64,000 nucleotides of DNA from Mycolicibacter arupensis (lineage in GTDB: Bacteria; Actinomycetota; Actinomycetes; Mycobacteriales; Mycobacteriaceae). The notes beneath the pieces are model-generated. The model did not search any database. It had not been told where the DNA came from and saw only the letters and a list, made by a program, of their open reading frames with translations. Positions 35,011 to 44,058 of this stretch are shown piece by piece (the stretch's first letter is position 1; every line of letters starts with the position of its first letter). The stretch lies in the NCBI RefSeq assembly GCF_002086515.1, contig NZ_MVHH01000009.1, positions 1-64,000 of the forward strand, written 5' to 3'. The translations under genes were made by a program, and so were the position numbers.

Positions 35011-37574
35011 GATGCCTCCTCAGATGAACGCAGGACTGGGACGGGTAAAGGGACTTTGCGGCCGTCGCGCACGGTGAACGCGACGGTGGGGTCTTCGGCG
35101 TCGGGGGCGTTGACGAAGGACACGAACCGCGACAGCTTCTCCGGGTCGTCGAGCACCCCCTTCCACTCGTCGGTGTAGTTGTCGACGTGGCGGGCCATCT
35201 CGGCCTCGAACTCCTCGGCCAGCCCCAGCGAGTCGTCGCAGACAACGTCGCGGACGTGGTCCAGGCCGCCCTCGATCGACTCGATCCACGGCGCGGTGCG
35301 CTGCAGCCGGTCAGCGGTGCGGATGTAGAACATCAGGAATCGGTCGACGTAGCGAAACACCGTCTCGGTGTCGAGGTCGCTGGCGAGCAACTGGGCGTGC
35401 TTGGGCGACATCCCGCCGTTGCCGCCGACATAGAGATTCCAGCCGACTTCGGTGGCGATCACGCCGACGTCTTTGCCGCGCGCCTCGGCGCACTCCCGAG
35501 CGCAGCCCGACACCCCCATCTTGATTTTGTGCGGCGCACGCAGACCGCGGTACCGCAGCTCCAAGTCGATGGCCATCTTCACGGAGTCCTGCTGGCCGTA
35601 GCGGCACCAGTCGCTCCCGACACAGCTTTTGACCGTCCGCAGCGACTTGCCGTATGCCTGACCGGATTCCATGCCCGCATCGACCAGCTGGCGCCAGATG
35701 GCGGGAAGCTGATCCACCCGGGCACCGAACATGTCGATGCGCTGTCCCCCGGTGATCTTGGTGTAAAGGCCGAACTCCTGGGCGATCTGGCCGATCAGGA
35801 TCAAGTGCTCGGGCTTGATCTCACCCCCGGGAACCCGCGGAACAACCGAGTAACTGCCGTTGCGCTGGATGTTGGCCAGGAAGTGGTCGTTGGTGTCCTG
35901 CAACGCCGCCTGCTCACCGTCGAGGATGTGCTCGGAGCCGGTGGACGCCAGGATGGAGGCGACGGTGGGTTTGCAGATGTCACAGCCGTGGCCGGTGCCG
36001 AAACGCTCCAGCAGTTCGGAGAAGGTACGGATTCCGGTGACCTGCACGATCTGGAACAGCTCGGCGCGTGACTGGGCGAAGTGTTCGCACAATGCCTTGG
36101 ACTGCTCAACACCTTCGGCCACCAGCAGTTCTTTGAGCAGCGGAATGCACGATCCGCAGGAGGTGCCCGCCTTGGTACAGCCCTTGAGGCTCTGCACATC
36201 GTGGCAACCGGCGCCGATCGCCTCGCACAGCTGCTCCTTGGTGACGTTGTTGCACGAGCAGATCTGCGCCGCGCCCGGCAGCGCACTGATACCTAGGCTT
36301 GTCTTGCCTTCACCCGTGCCGGCCGGAGCGATCAGGTCCAGCGGGTCGCCGGGCAACTCGGCGCCAACCATCGGACGCAAGACGCCGTACGAGGACGCGT
36401 CGCCCACCAGAATGCCGCCGAGCAACGTCTTCGCGTCGTCGGACAACACCAGCTTGGCGTAAGTCCGCTTCACCGGGTCGTTGATCACCACCGACAGCGA
36501 ACTCTCGGTGGCGCCCATGGCGTCGCCGAAGCTCGCCACGTCGACGCCGAGCAGCTTGAGCTTGGTGGACATGTCGGCCTCGCCGAATTCGGCAGATCCG
36601 TCGAGCAGCCGGTCGGCGACCACCTCGGCGCTGGTGTAGCCAGGGCCCACCAACCCATAACAGACGCCTTCGATGGCCGCCACTTCACCGATCGCGTACA
36701 CATCGGATTCGCTTGTCCGGCAGGAGAGGTCGGTCAACACCCCGCCCCTGTCGGCAATTGCCAGTCCGGCCTCACGCGCCAGCTCGTCACGCGGACGTAC
36801 CCCCGCGGCGAAGATCACCAGGCCGGCCTCAATCGCCGTGCCGTCGGACAGGCGCACCCGCAGGCTTGGCGAACCGTGCTCGTGGGTCAGCTGCTCGATA
36901 GCCTCGGTGCCAACACCGACGTGCACCGCGATGCCGAGATCCGAGATCATCCGGCTCAGCAGCACCCCGCCGGCGTCGTCGAGTTGCTGCGGCATCAGAC
37001 GCGGCGCCATCTCGACGATGTGCGGCTCGACCCCGGAGGCGCGCAACGCGTTAGCCGCCTCCAGGCCCAGCAGCCCGCCGCCGATCACCACGCCGGCGCG
37101 CCCGTTTCCGGCCTCGAGCATGCATTCGATGTCCGCCCGGATCCCGTCCAGATCGTCCAGGGTTCGGTAGACGTGACAGCCGGGCAGATCATGGCCCGGG
37201 ACCGGCGGCACGAACGCGCGCGATCCCGTCGCCAGGACCAAGGTGTCGTAGCCGTAACGCTGGCCGTCCGCGGCGACCACCGACTTGTCGGCCAGGTCGA
37301 CCCGGACCACCCGAGTGCTCAGCAGCAGCCGCACCTGCTCGTCGCCCGCGTAGTCATTACCGGGCAATGCCAGCCGCGACCTGTCCCAGCCGTCGGTGTA
37401 GGAGGTCAGCCCGACGCGGTCGTAGGCGGGGTCGGCCTCCTCGGCGAGCACCGTGACCCGCCAGTTCTCGGTGCCGGATCTGCTGCGGAGCGCCTCCACG
37501 AAGCGGTGGCCCACCATGCCGTGGCCGACCACGACAAGGTCCCTGACGGCCCGCGGGGTTTGGATCGTGGTCAT
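35007..37574 (-). CDS. nirB: Nitrite reductase [NAD(P)H] large subunit NirB
   Basis: The 855-residue enzyme reduces nitrite to ammonium. Residues 1-400 form an FAD/NAD(P)H oxidoreductase domain (VVGHGMVGHRFVEAL at the start, VIGGGLLGLEAANALR for NAD). The BFD-like [2Fe-2S] region is ICSCNNVTKEQLCEAIGAGC with later GTSCGSC. The C-terminal half is a sulfite/nitrite reductase domain with the siroheme/[4Fe-4S] cysteines in KSCVGSDWCRYG and GVSGCARECAEARG. The ATG at 37574 is used; an upstream in-frame start would add six residues. It corresponds to Rv0252. The promoter region has a GTAAC element at 37620-37624 (minus strand). Confidence 0.95.
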   Translation of the reverse strand: MTTIQTPRAVRDLVVVGHGMVGHRFVEALRSRSGTENWRVTVLAEEADPAYDRVGLTSYTDGWDRSRLALPGNDYAGDEQVRLLLSTRVVRVDLADKSVVAADGQRYGYDTLVLATGSRAFVPPVPGHDLPGCHVYRTLDDLDGIRADIECMLEAGNGRAGVVIGGGLLGLEAANALRASGVEPHIVEMAPRLMPQQLDDAGGVLLSRMISDLGIAVHVGVGTEAIEQLTHEHGSPSLRVRLSDGTAIEAGLVIFAAGVRPRDELAREAGLAIADRGGVLTDLSCRTSESDVYAIGEVAAIEGVCYGLVGPGYTSAEVVADRLLDGSAEFGEADMSTKLKLLGVDVASFGDAMGATESSLSVVINDPVKRTYAKLVLSDDAKTLLGGILVGDASSYGVLRPMVGAELPGDPLDLIAPAGTGEGKTSLGISALPGAAQICSCNNVTKEQLCEAIGAGCHDVQSLKGCTKAGTSCGSCIPLLKELLVAEGVEQSKALCEHFAQSRAELFQIVQVTGIRTFSELLERFGTGHGCDICKPTVASILASTGSEHILDGEQAALQDTNDHFLANIQRNGSYSVVPRVPGGEIKPEHLILIGQIAQEFGLYTKITGGQRIDMFGARVDQLPAIWRQLVDAGMESGQAYGKSLRTVKSCVGSDWCRYGQQDSVKMAIDLELRYRGLRAPHKIKMGVSGCARECAEARGKDVGVIATEVGWNLYVGGNGGMSPKHAQLLASDLDTETVFRYVDRFLMFYIRTADRLQRTAPWIESIEGGLDHVRDVVCDDSLGLAEEFEAEMARHVDNYTDEWKGVLDDPEKLSRFVSFVNAPDAEDPTVAFTVRDGRKVPLPVPVLRSSEEAS

Positions 37575-37711
37575 ACAAAAAAGATTAGGCAATCAATCAT
37601 TGCTGGTATATCGCCACACGTTACAAATGCGTGAAGGTGTGCTCACGCGAGTGTGATCCATGTCACTTCAAGGCGTATATGCGCTGGTGTTCACCCATGG
37701 CGAACACGGAA

Positions 37712-37732
37712 CTTTAGCGTCATCGACTCAAG
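37712..37732. promoter_or_regulatory. HAIR-like HspR operator before hsp20
   Basis: CTTTAGC-N7-ACTCAAG matches the HspR-associated inverted repeat (CTTGAGT-N7-ACTCAAG) perfectly in the right arm, at 5 of 7 positions in the left arm, and exactly in spacing. It lies about 60 nt upstream of the hsp20 start. HspR control of acr2 is established in M. tuberculosis. Confidence 0.72.
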
Positions 37733-37794
37733 TTCTACTCGGTGACGGACCGGCACCAGACCGGCACGCGGCAATCACCTCAAAGGAGAGACCC

Positions 37795-38253
37795 ATGAGC
37801 ACTCTGACACTGTGGCAGCGCCCACTCAAGCCCGCCTTCGACACCGAGCGCTGGGTCCGCGACTTCTTCGGACCGGCCACGGCCAGCGACTGGCGAGGGG
37901 TGCCCACTCCGGGCGAACTGCACCCGGCCGCCGAGATCATCAAGGACGGCGACGACGCGGTGATCCGGCTGGAGCTGCCCGGCATCGACGTCGACAAGGA
38001 CGTGGCGGTCGAATTGGACGGCGGCCGACTGGTGGTCCACGGTGAACGCCGCGACGAGCACGCCGACACCGAGGCCGGCACCCAACGCACGCTGCGCGAG
38101 GTGCGCTACGGGGCGTTCCGCCGCTCGTTCGCGGTGCCTGCCCACGTCACCGGCGAATCCGTTTCCGCGTCCTATGACGCCGGCGTACTGACGGTGCGGG
38201 TAGCGGGCGTGTACGCCGGCAGCCAGCCGCAGCGGATCGCCATCACCAAGTAG
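37795..38253 (+). CDS. hsp20: Small heat-shock protein Hsp20 (Acr2/HrpA-like)
   Basis: The 152-residue α-crystallin chaperone binds unfolding proteins. The α-crystallin domain spans about residues 45-140 (EIIKDGDDAVIRLELPGID, LVVHGERRDEHAD, YGAFRRSFAVPAHV, SYDAGVLTVRVAG). The N-terminus MSTLTLWQRPLKPAFDTERW and the neighbouring genes match Acr2 (Rv0251c). AAAGGAGA precedes the ATG. Expression is probably heat-induced through the HAIR element, and a strong terminator follows directly. Confidence 0.93.
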   Translation: MSTLTLWQRPLKPAFDTERWVRDFFGPATASDWRGVPTPGELHPAAEIIKDGDDAVIRLELPGIDVDKDVAVELDGGRLVVHGERRDEHADTEAGTQRTLREVRYGAFRRSFAVPAHVTGESVSASYDAGVLTVRVAGVYAGSQPQRIAITK

Positions 38254-38276
38254 CCCGGCACGACCGAACCGGCCCG

Positions 38277-38311
38277 AAAGCCCCCGCACACACCTGTGTT
38301 CGGGGGCTTTT
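38277..38311 (+). terminator. Rho-independent terminator after hsp20
   Basis: AAAGCCCCCG and CGGGGGCTTT form a perfect 10-bp stem with a 14-nt loop that itself contains ACAC/GTGT pairing. The right arm ends in a T-run (TTTT). It lies 24 nt after the hsp20 stop codon. Confidence 0.9.
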
Positions 38312-38418
38312 CGGCGCCCAACACGTCCCGCAGACAACGTGATCTGTCTCACGTTCGGTTCCGGATGTGACTAGCATCGGGTGGACGTACTGTGAGCTGT
38401 ACCACCCGAGGAGGCCTG

Positions 38419-38715
38419 GTGTCGAGCACTACCGAACTCGCCGAACTGCACACCCTGATTGGTGACCTGCGGCGCTGCGTGCTGGGGCTGAAGACCCGCG
38501 TCGGTGACATTCCCGGAATGCGCCGCATAGAGCTGGACGCCGAACGCATCCTTACCGATGTCCAGCTCCTCGAATCGGATGCCGGAGAGATGGACTTGGA
38601 GCGCTGGGCGGCCGAGCGGTCGCACGAGAAGATCACCATCCCCGACACCGAGTACGACAGCGAATTCTGGCGCGACGTCGACGACGAGGGCGTCGGCGGC
38701 CAAGGCAGGTACTGA
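38419..38715 (+). CDS. Conserved small mycobacterial protein (Rv0250c-like)
   Basis: The product has 98 residues from GTG 38419, which has GAGGAGGCC upstream. It is mostly helical and very acidic in its C-terminal part (ESDAGEMDLERW, TEYDSEFWRDVDDEG), with a basic helix in the middle (LRRCVLGLKTRVGDIPGMRRIELDAER). There is no signal or membrane segment. In M. tuberculosis a similar protein lies at the same place before sdhC-A-B, so it may be functionally tied to succinate dehydrogenase 1. The function is unknown. Confidence 0.8.
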   Translation: MSSTTELAELHTLIGDLRRCVLGLKTRVGDIPGMRRIELDAERILTDVQLLESDAGEMDLERWAAERSHEKITIPDTEYDSEFWRDVDDEGVGGQGRY

Positions 38716-38784
38716 ACCCACCGGGTGCTGCTTGTCGATAAGGGGCGCCCTCCGACGAACTAAAGCCGAAGGGAACCCCACCAG

Positions 38785-39615
38785 ATGAGCGCACCCGCCG
38801 TGAACCGTCCCGGCCCCGGCGTCTTCTCGGCGACGCGCGCACGGATCGCCAATCGGACGTTGCGGACCGACCGCTGGTGGCTCTCCCCGCTGCGAATCGA
38901 CCTGGGCTTCGCCGCCTTCCTCATCTACGCGACGGCACGTGGGTTCCAGCAGAACCACTACTTCGTCGAGAAGTACCACTACCTGACACCGTTCTACTCA
39001 CCGTGCGTGAGCCAAGGCTGCCTTCCCGAGGCCAGCGAGTTCTGGCCACGGTTCCTACCCGATGTGTGGTGGTTGCCCTATGCGGCGATGTCATTGCCGT
39101 TCCTCTTGCTGTTCCGGCTGACCTGCTATTACTACCGCGGCGCCTACTACCGGACGGTCTGGCAGTCGCCGACCTCGTGCGCAGTCCCCGAGCCCCGCGC
39201 CCACTACACCGGGGAGACGCGGTTTCCGCTGATCATCCAGAACAGTCACCGCTACTTCTTCTACATCGCCGCCGTCATCTCCGTCATCAACACCAACGAT
39301 GCGATCGGGGCCTTCCACTCCGACACCGGCCCTCACGGTTTCGGTTTCGGGTTGGGCAATCTCATTCTGGTCGGAAACGTCGCCATGCTGTGGACCTACA
39401 CCCTGTCCTGCCATTCGTGCCGGCACGTGTTCGGCGGGCGGTTGAAGCACTTCTCCAAACATCCAGTGCGGTACTGGATGTGGTCACAGATCAGCAAGAT
39501 CAACGTGCATCACAAGCAATTCGCCTGGATCACGCTGGGCACGCTGATGCTGACCGACTTCTACATCATGCTGGTCGCCAGCGGCACCATCAGCGACCTG
39601 CGATTCATTGGCTGA
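38785..39615 (+). CDS. sdhC: Succinate dehydrogenase 1 membrane subunit SdhC
   Basis: The 276-residue protein is the membrane anchor of Sdh1. It has about five hydrophobic helices (for example IDLGFAAFLIYATARGF, WLPYAAMSLPFLLLFRL, YFFYIAAVISVINT, LGNLILVGNVAMLWTY, FAWITLGTLMLTDFYIM). Two Cys/His-rich places, SPCVSQGCLPEAS and LSCHSCRHVFGGRLKHF, fit with the membrane-embedded Rieske-type iron-sulfur cluster reported for M. smegmatis Sdh1. Assigning those residues as ligands is my inference. It is the first gene of sdhC-A-B and no separate SdhD gene follows. It corresponds to Rv0249c. Confidence 0.9.
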   Translation: MSAPAVNRPGPGVFSATRARIANRTLRTDRWWLSPLRIDLGFAAFLIYATARGFQQNHYFVEKYHYLTPFYSPCVSQGCLPEASEFWPRFLPDVWWLPYAAMSLPFLLLFRLTCYYYRGAYYRTVWQSPTSCAVPEPRAHYTGETRFPLIIQNSHRYFFYIAAVISVINTNDAIGAFHSDTGPHGFGFGLGNLILVGNVAMLWTYTLSCHSCRHVFGGRLKHFSKHPVRYWMWSQISKINVHHKQFAWITLGTLMLTDFYIMLVASGTISDLRFIG

Positions 39616-39657
39616 CAAGCGTTTTCGAAGTGTCAACTCTTAGACGAGTGAGGATTC

Positions 39658-41577
39658 ATGGTTGAAGTCGAACGGCACTCCTACGACGTAGTCGTGATCG
39701 GTGCCGGCGGCGCTGGCCTGCGCGCGGTCATCGAAGCCCGTGAGCAGGGCCTGAGCGTTGCGGTGGTGTGCAAGTCGCTGTTCGGTAAGGCACACACCGT
39801 GATGGCCGAGGGTGGCTGCGCCGCGTCGATGGGCAATGTCAACTCCAAGGACAACTGGCAGGTGCACTTCCGCGACACCATGCGCGGGGGGAAGTTCCTG
39901 AACAACTGGCGGATGGCCGAGCTACACGCCCGGGAAGCACCGGAGCGGGTCTGGGAGTTGGAGACCTACGGCGCCCTGTTCGACCGCACTCCCGACGGCA
40001 AGATCAGCCAGCGCAACTTCGGTGGCCACACCTACCCACGGCTGGCCCACGTCGGAGACCGCACCGGGCTGGAGTTGATCCGCACCATGCAGCAGAAGGT
40101 GGTCTCGCTGCAGCAGGAGGATTACGCCCAGTTCGGTGACTACGAGGCTCGGATCAAGATCTTCCACGAATGCACCATCACCGAACTGCTCAAGGACGAA
40201 GCGTCCGGTGCCATTTCGGGCGCTTTCGGCTACTGGCGCGAAAGCGGCAACTTCGTGCTGTTCGAGGCACCGGCGATCGTGCTGGCCACCGGTGGGATCG
40301 GCAAGTCCTTCAAAGTGACATCGAACTCCTGGGAGTACACCGGCGACGGACACGCCTTGGCGCTTCGGGCCGGCGCGACGCTGATCAACATGGAGTTCGT
40401 CCAGTTTCACCCGACCGGCATGGTGTGGCCACCCAGCGTGAAGGGCATTCTGGTCACCGAAGGCGTGCGTGGCGACGGCGGCGTGCTCAAGAACTCCGAC
40501 GGCACCCGGTTCATGTTCGACTACATCCCTCCGGTGTTCAAGGGCCAGTACGCCGAAACCGAACAAGAGGCCGACCAATGGCTCAAGGACAACGACTCGG
40601 CTCGCCGGACCCCGGTCCTGCTTCCGCGCGATGAGGTGGCCCGCGCCATCAACTCCGAGGTCAAGGCCGGGCGCGGCTCGCCGCACGGTGGGGTGTTCCT
40701 GGACATCGCCTCGCGCCTGACCGCCGAGGAGATCAAGCGGCGACTGCCCTCGATGTACCACCAATTCATGCAGCTCGCCGAAGTCGACATCACCAAGGAC
40801 GCGATGGAGGTCGGGCCCACCTGCCACTACGTGATGGGGGGCATCGAGGTCGACCCGGACACGGGCGCCGCAGCGGTGCCCGGCCTGTTCGCCGCCGGCG
40901 AATGCTCCGGCGGTATGCACGGATCCAACCGGCTGGGCGGAAACTCCCTATCCGACCTGCTGGTGTTCGGCCGCCGCGCAGGGTTGGGCGCCGCGCAATA
41001 TGTTCAGGCGCTTCAGGCCCGACCGACGGTGACCCCGGCCGCACTGGAAGCCGCAGCGCAACTGGCACTGGCACCGTTCGACGGGCCGGCCGGCGGCGGT
41101 ACACCGGAGAATCCCTACACGCTGCATTCCGATCTGCAACAGTCGATGAACGATCTGGTCGGGATCATCCGCAACGCGGGCGAGCTGGAGCAGGCGCTGG
41201 TTCGCATCGAAGAGTTCAAGGCCCGGTTCGCCGCGGTGACAGTCGACGGCGGACGCCACTACAACCCGGGCTGGCACCTGGCCATCGACCTTCGCAACAT
41301 GCTCCTGGTCAGCGAATGCGTGGCCAAAGCCGCGCTGCAGCGCACCGAGAGCCGCGGTGGACATACCCGCGACGACCACCCGGGTATGGACTCCAACTGG
41401 CGCAAGACCCTGCTGGTCTGTCGGGCTTCGGACGACCGCGTCGTGCCCGACATCACGGTCACACCCGAGGCCCAGACCGGGATGCGCGAGGACTTGCTGG
41501 AGCTGTTCGAGATCTCCGAGCTGGAGAAGTACTACACCGACCAAGAGCTGGCGCAACATCCGGGACGGAGAGCGTAA
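39658..41577 (+). CDS. sdhA: Succinate dehydrogenase 1 flavoprotein subunit SdhA
   Basis: The 639-residue FAD protein oxidises succinate to fumarate. The FAD dinucleotide fold is VVVIGAGGAGLRAVIEA (residues 11-27). The covalent-FAD histidine region is GKAHTVMAEGGCAASMGN. The capping domain and the Arg/His active-site region (NMEFVQFHPTGMV; GRGSPHGGVFLDI) are present. ECSGGMHGSNRLGGNSLSDLLVFGRRAG completes the FAD site. The C-terminal helical domain has TRDDHPGMDSNWRKTLL. The stop overlaps the sdhB start (TAATG). It corresponds to Rv0248c. Confidence 0.95.
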   Translation: MVEVERHSYDVVVIGAGGAGLRAVIEAREQGLSVAVVCKSLFGKAHTVMAEGGCAASMGNVNSKDNWQVHFRDTMRGGKFLNNWRMAELHAREAPERVWELETYGALFDRTPDGKISQRNFGGHTYPRLAHVGDRTGLELIRTMQQKVVSLQQEDYAQFGDYEARIKIFHECTITELLKDEASGAISGAFGYWRESGNFVLFEAPAIVLATGGIGKSFKVTSNSWEYTGDGHALALRAGATLINMEFVQFHPTGMVWPPSVKGILVTEGVRGDGGVLKNSDGTRFMFDYIPPVFKGQYAETEQEADQWLKDNDSARRTPVLLPRDEVARAINSEVKAGRGSPHGGVFLDIASRLTAEEIKRRLPSMYHQFMQLAEVDITKDAMEVGPTCHYVMGGIEVDPDTGAAAVPGLFAAGECSGGMHGSNRLGGNSLSDLLVFGRRAGLGAAQYVQALQARPTVTPAALEAAAQLALAPFDGPAGGGTPENPYTLHSDLQQSMNDLVGIIRNAGELEQALVRIEEFKARFAAVTVDGGRHYNPGWHLAIDLRNMLLVSECVAKAALQRTESRGGHTRDDHPGMDSNWRKTLLVCRASDDRVVPDITVTPEAQTGMREDLLELFEISELEKYYTDQELAQHPGRRA

Positions 41578-42332
41578 TGACATACAACGCCCAGCTGCGA
41601 GTCTGGCGCGGTGACGTCGACGGCGGTGAACTGCAGGACTTCGAGGTCGAGGTCAACGAGGGTGAGGTGGTGCTCGACGTCATCCACCGCCTACAGGCGA
41701 CCCAGACACCAGACCTGGCGGTGCGCTGGAACTGCAAGGCCGGCAAATGCGGATCGTGTTCGGCCGAGATCAATGGGCTGCCCCGGCTGATGTGCATGAC
41801 TCGAATGTCGACGTTCGACCCGGAGCAGACGATCACGGTGACCCCGGTGCGCACCTTCCCGGTGGTTCGCGACCTGGTCACCGACGTCTCGTTCAACTAT
41901 CAGAAGGCCCGGGAGATGCCGGCCTTCAAGCCCCCGGCCGATCTCAAGCCCGGCGAGTACCGCATGCAGCAGGTGGATGTGGAGCGCTCGCAAGAGTTCC
42001 GCAAGTGCATCGAATGCTTTCTCTGCCAAAACGTCTGCCACGTCATTCGTGACCACGAGGAGAACAAGGAGCAGTTCTCCGGGCCTCGTATGTTCATCCG
42101 GCTGGCGGAGTTGGACATGCACCCCTTGGACACCGCCGACCGGCGCGACTTCGCCCAGGACGAGGCCGGACTCGGGTTGTGCAACATCACAAAATGCTGC
42201 ACCGAGGTCTGCCCGGAGCACATCACGATCACCGACAACGCCATCATCCCGATGAAGGAGCGGGTGGCCGGAAACCGTTATGACCCGGTCGTCTGGCTAG
42301 GCCGAAAGATCTTCCGCCGCAAGGCGGATTGA
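41577..42332 (+). CDS. sdhB: Succinate dehydrogenase 1 iron-sulfur subunit SdhB
   Basis: The 251-residue subunit carries three iron-sulfur clusters. The [2Fe-2S] ligands are in WNCKAGKCGSCSAEINGLPRLMC (residues of about 50-72, both ends included). The [4Fe-4S] and [3Fe-4S] ligands are in CIECFLCQNVC and CNITKCCTEVCPEH. It passes electrons from SdhA to the membrane subunit. The ATG overlaps the sdhA stop. It corresponds to Rv0247c. The operon seems to end here; convergent suhB follows after 38 nt. Confidence 0.95.
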   Translation: MTYNAQLRVWRGDVDGGELQDFEVEVNEGEVVLDVIHRLQATQTPDLAVRWNCKAGKCGSCSAEINGLPRLMCMTRMSTFDPEQTITVTPVRTFPVVRDLVTDVSFNYQKAREMPAFKPPADLKPGEYRMQQVDVERSQEFRKCIECFLCQNVCHVIRDHEENKEQFSGPRMFIRLAELDMHPLDTADRRDFAQDEAGLGLCNITKCCTEVCPEHITITDNAIIPMKERVAGNRYDPVVWLGRKIFRRKAD

Positions 42333-42370
42333 CTCGGCGAAGCTCCGGCCGGTGCACTTGGACGCAACGG

Positions 42371-43240
42371 CTACTCCGGCATCGGCGGCCAACCGCCCTC
42401 CCGGTGAAGCAATTCGATGAGGGCGTCGGCGACGCCGGGCGCAGCGGCGACGAGCACTTCTCCGCTGTCGATCACCGGGCCGGGCAGCACCACCCGGGCA
42501 CCCGCCTCCGCCGCGATCAGCGCACCGGCGGCGTAGTCCCAGGGCTTGGTCCCGTGCTCGAAATAGGCATCGAGCCGGCCCGCAGCGACCATGCACAAGT
42601 CCAGGGCGGCCGAGCCGATCCGGCGTACGTCACGGACCACCGGCAGCACCCGGGTGAGCAGCTGCGCCTGGGCGGCCCTGCGACGGGGTGAATAGCCGAA
42701 GCCGGTACCCAGCAGCGCCAGCGACAGCTCACTGACTTCGGTGCATCGCAGCGCAACTGAGCCGTGCCGATCGAGCACCTGAGCGCCCAATCCGGCAGCG
42801 GCGGAATAGATCCGGTCCGCCACCACGTCGGCGACCGCGCCCGCCACCGACACCCCGCCGATCTGCGCCGCTACCGAGACCGCGTATGCCGGGACGCCAT
42901 ACATGAAATTGACGGTGCCGTCGATAGGGTCGACGACCCAGGTCACACGGTTGGGTTCACGGCCGCCGGCCTCGCCGGAACCGCCGCCCTCTTCGCCCAG
43001 CACCGCGTCCCCGGGACGCAGCACGGTCAGCCGCTCCCGGATGAAGCTCTCGGTCTCGGTATCGACCACGGTCACCGGGTCGGTCGGGGTGCTCTTCGTC
43101 TGAACCAGACCGGGCGGGTTCGCCGCACCGGGGGTACCGAACACCTCTGCGCGCCGGCGCCGTACGAATTCCGCGGCCTCGGCCACCAATGTTTCGGCGA
43201 TGGTCCTCAACTCAACCGGGTCAGTGCTTCGCGGAGCCAT
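42371..43240 (-). CDS. suhB: Inositol monophosphatase-family phosphatase, SuhB-like
   Basis: The 289-residue Mg-dependent phosphatase has the IMPase motifs: GEEGGG (metal-binding Glu pair), VDPIDGTVNFMYGVPAYAVS (metal-binding aspartates) and KPWDYAAGALIAAEAGARV. It matches very closely my memory of M. tuberculosis SuhB (Rv2701c), for example RRIGSAALDLCMVAAGRLDAYFEHG, which hydrolyses inositol-1-phosphate and feeds phosphatidylinositol and mycothiol synthesis. In M. tuberculosis the gene is at another locus, so this could be an extra copy or a relocated one. ATG 43240 is chosen over a poorly conserved 12-residue extension. Confidence 0.85.
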   Translation of the reverse strand: MAPRSTDPVELRTIAETLVAEAAEFVRRRRAEVFGTPGAANPPGLVQTKSTPTDPVTVVDTETESFIRERLTVLRPGDAVLGEEGGGSGEAGGREPNRVTWVVDPIDGTVNFMYGVPAYAVSVAAQIGGVSVAGAVADVVADRIYSAAAGLGAQVLDRHGSVALRCTEVSELSLALLGTGFGYSPRRRAAQAQLLTRVLPVVRDVRRIGSAALDLCMVAAGRLDAYFEHGTKPWDYAAGALIAAEAGARVVLPGPVIDSGEVLVAAAPGVADALIELLHREGGWPPMPE

Positions 43241-43299
43241 CTGCCCATCGCAGCACATCTGCGGCGATCCCCGCACCTCGAGCAGCGCGGGAACCGGCC

Positions 43300-43851
<552 letters not shown>

Positions 43852-43911
43852 CTACCCGCCAGCCCGTGGCCTCGGCAGATGGGCCGATTGCGGCCAGATT
43901 CTCGGGCGAAG

Positions 43912-43925
43912 ACCAACCGGTTGGT
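43912..43925. promoter_or_regulatory. Perfect palindrome ACCAACCGGTTGGT
   Basis: This 14-nt perfect palindrome lies between the divergent flavin reductase and fadE5 genes. Its half-site ACCAACCG also occurs in the palindrome before fadE6 (9038-9055). It is a candidate TetR-type operator separate from the TTACT elements at 43969-44009. Confidence 0.5.
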
Positions 43926-43968
43926 TACCCGATCGAAGGACATAGCTCACATCAGCTTGCACTATGGC

Positions 43969-44009
43969 TACTGGCGAGTATATTTCAGGTTACGTTACTG
44001 GTGGGTAAC
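43969..44009. promoter_or_regulatory. Two TACT-N4-RGTA palindromes in the fadE5 promoter
   Basis: Site 1 is TACT-GGCG-AGTA (43969-43980). Site 2 is GTTACT-GGTG-GGTAAC (43994-44009). Their centres are 27 nt apart, and site 2 ends about 50 nt before the fadE5 start. The same motif occurs at 49294-49324 and 52267-52282, so all probably bind the TetR protein encoded at 51603-52229. Confidence 0.65.
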
Positions 44010-44058
44010 TTAATCCCGAGTACCCAACCATCAAGTGGCATTCCATGAGGAGGAAGTT

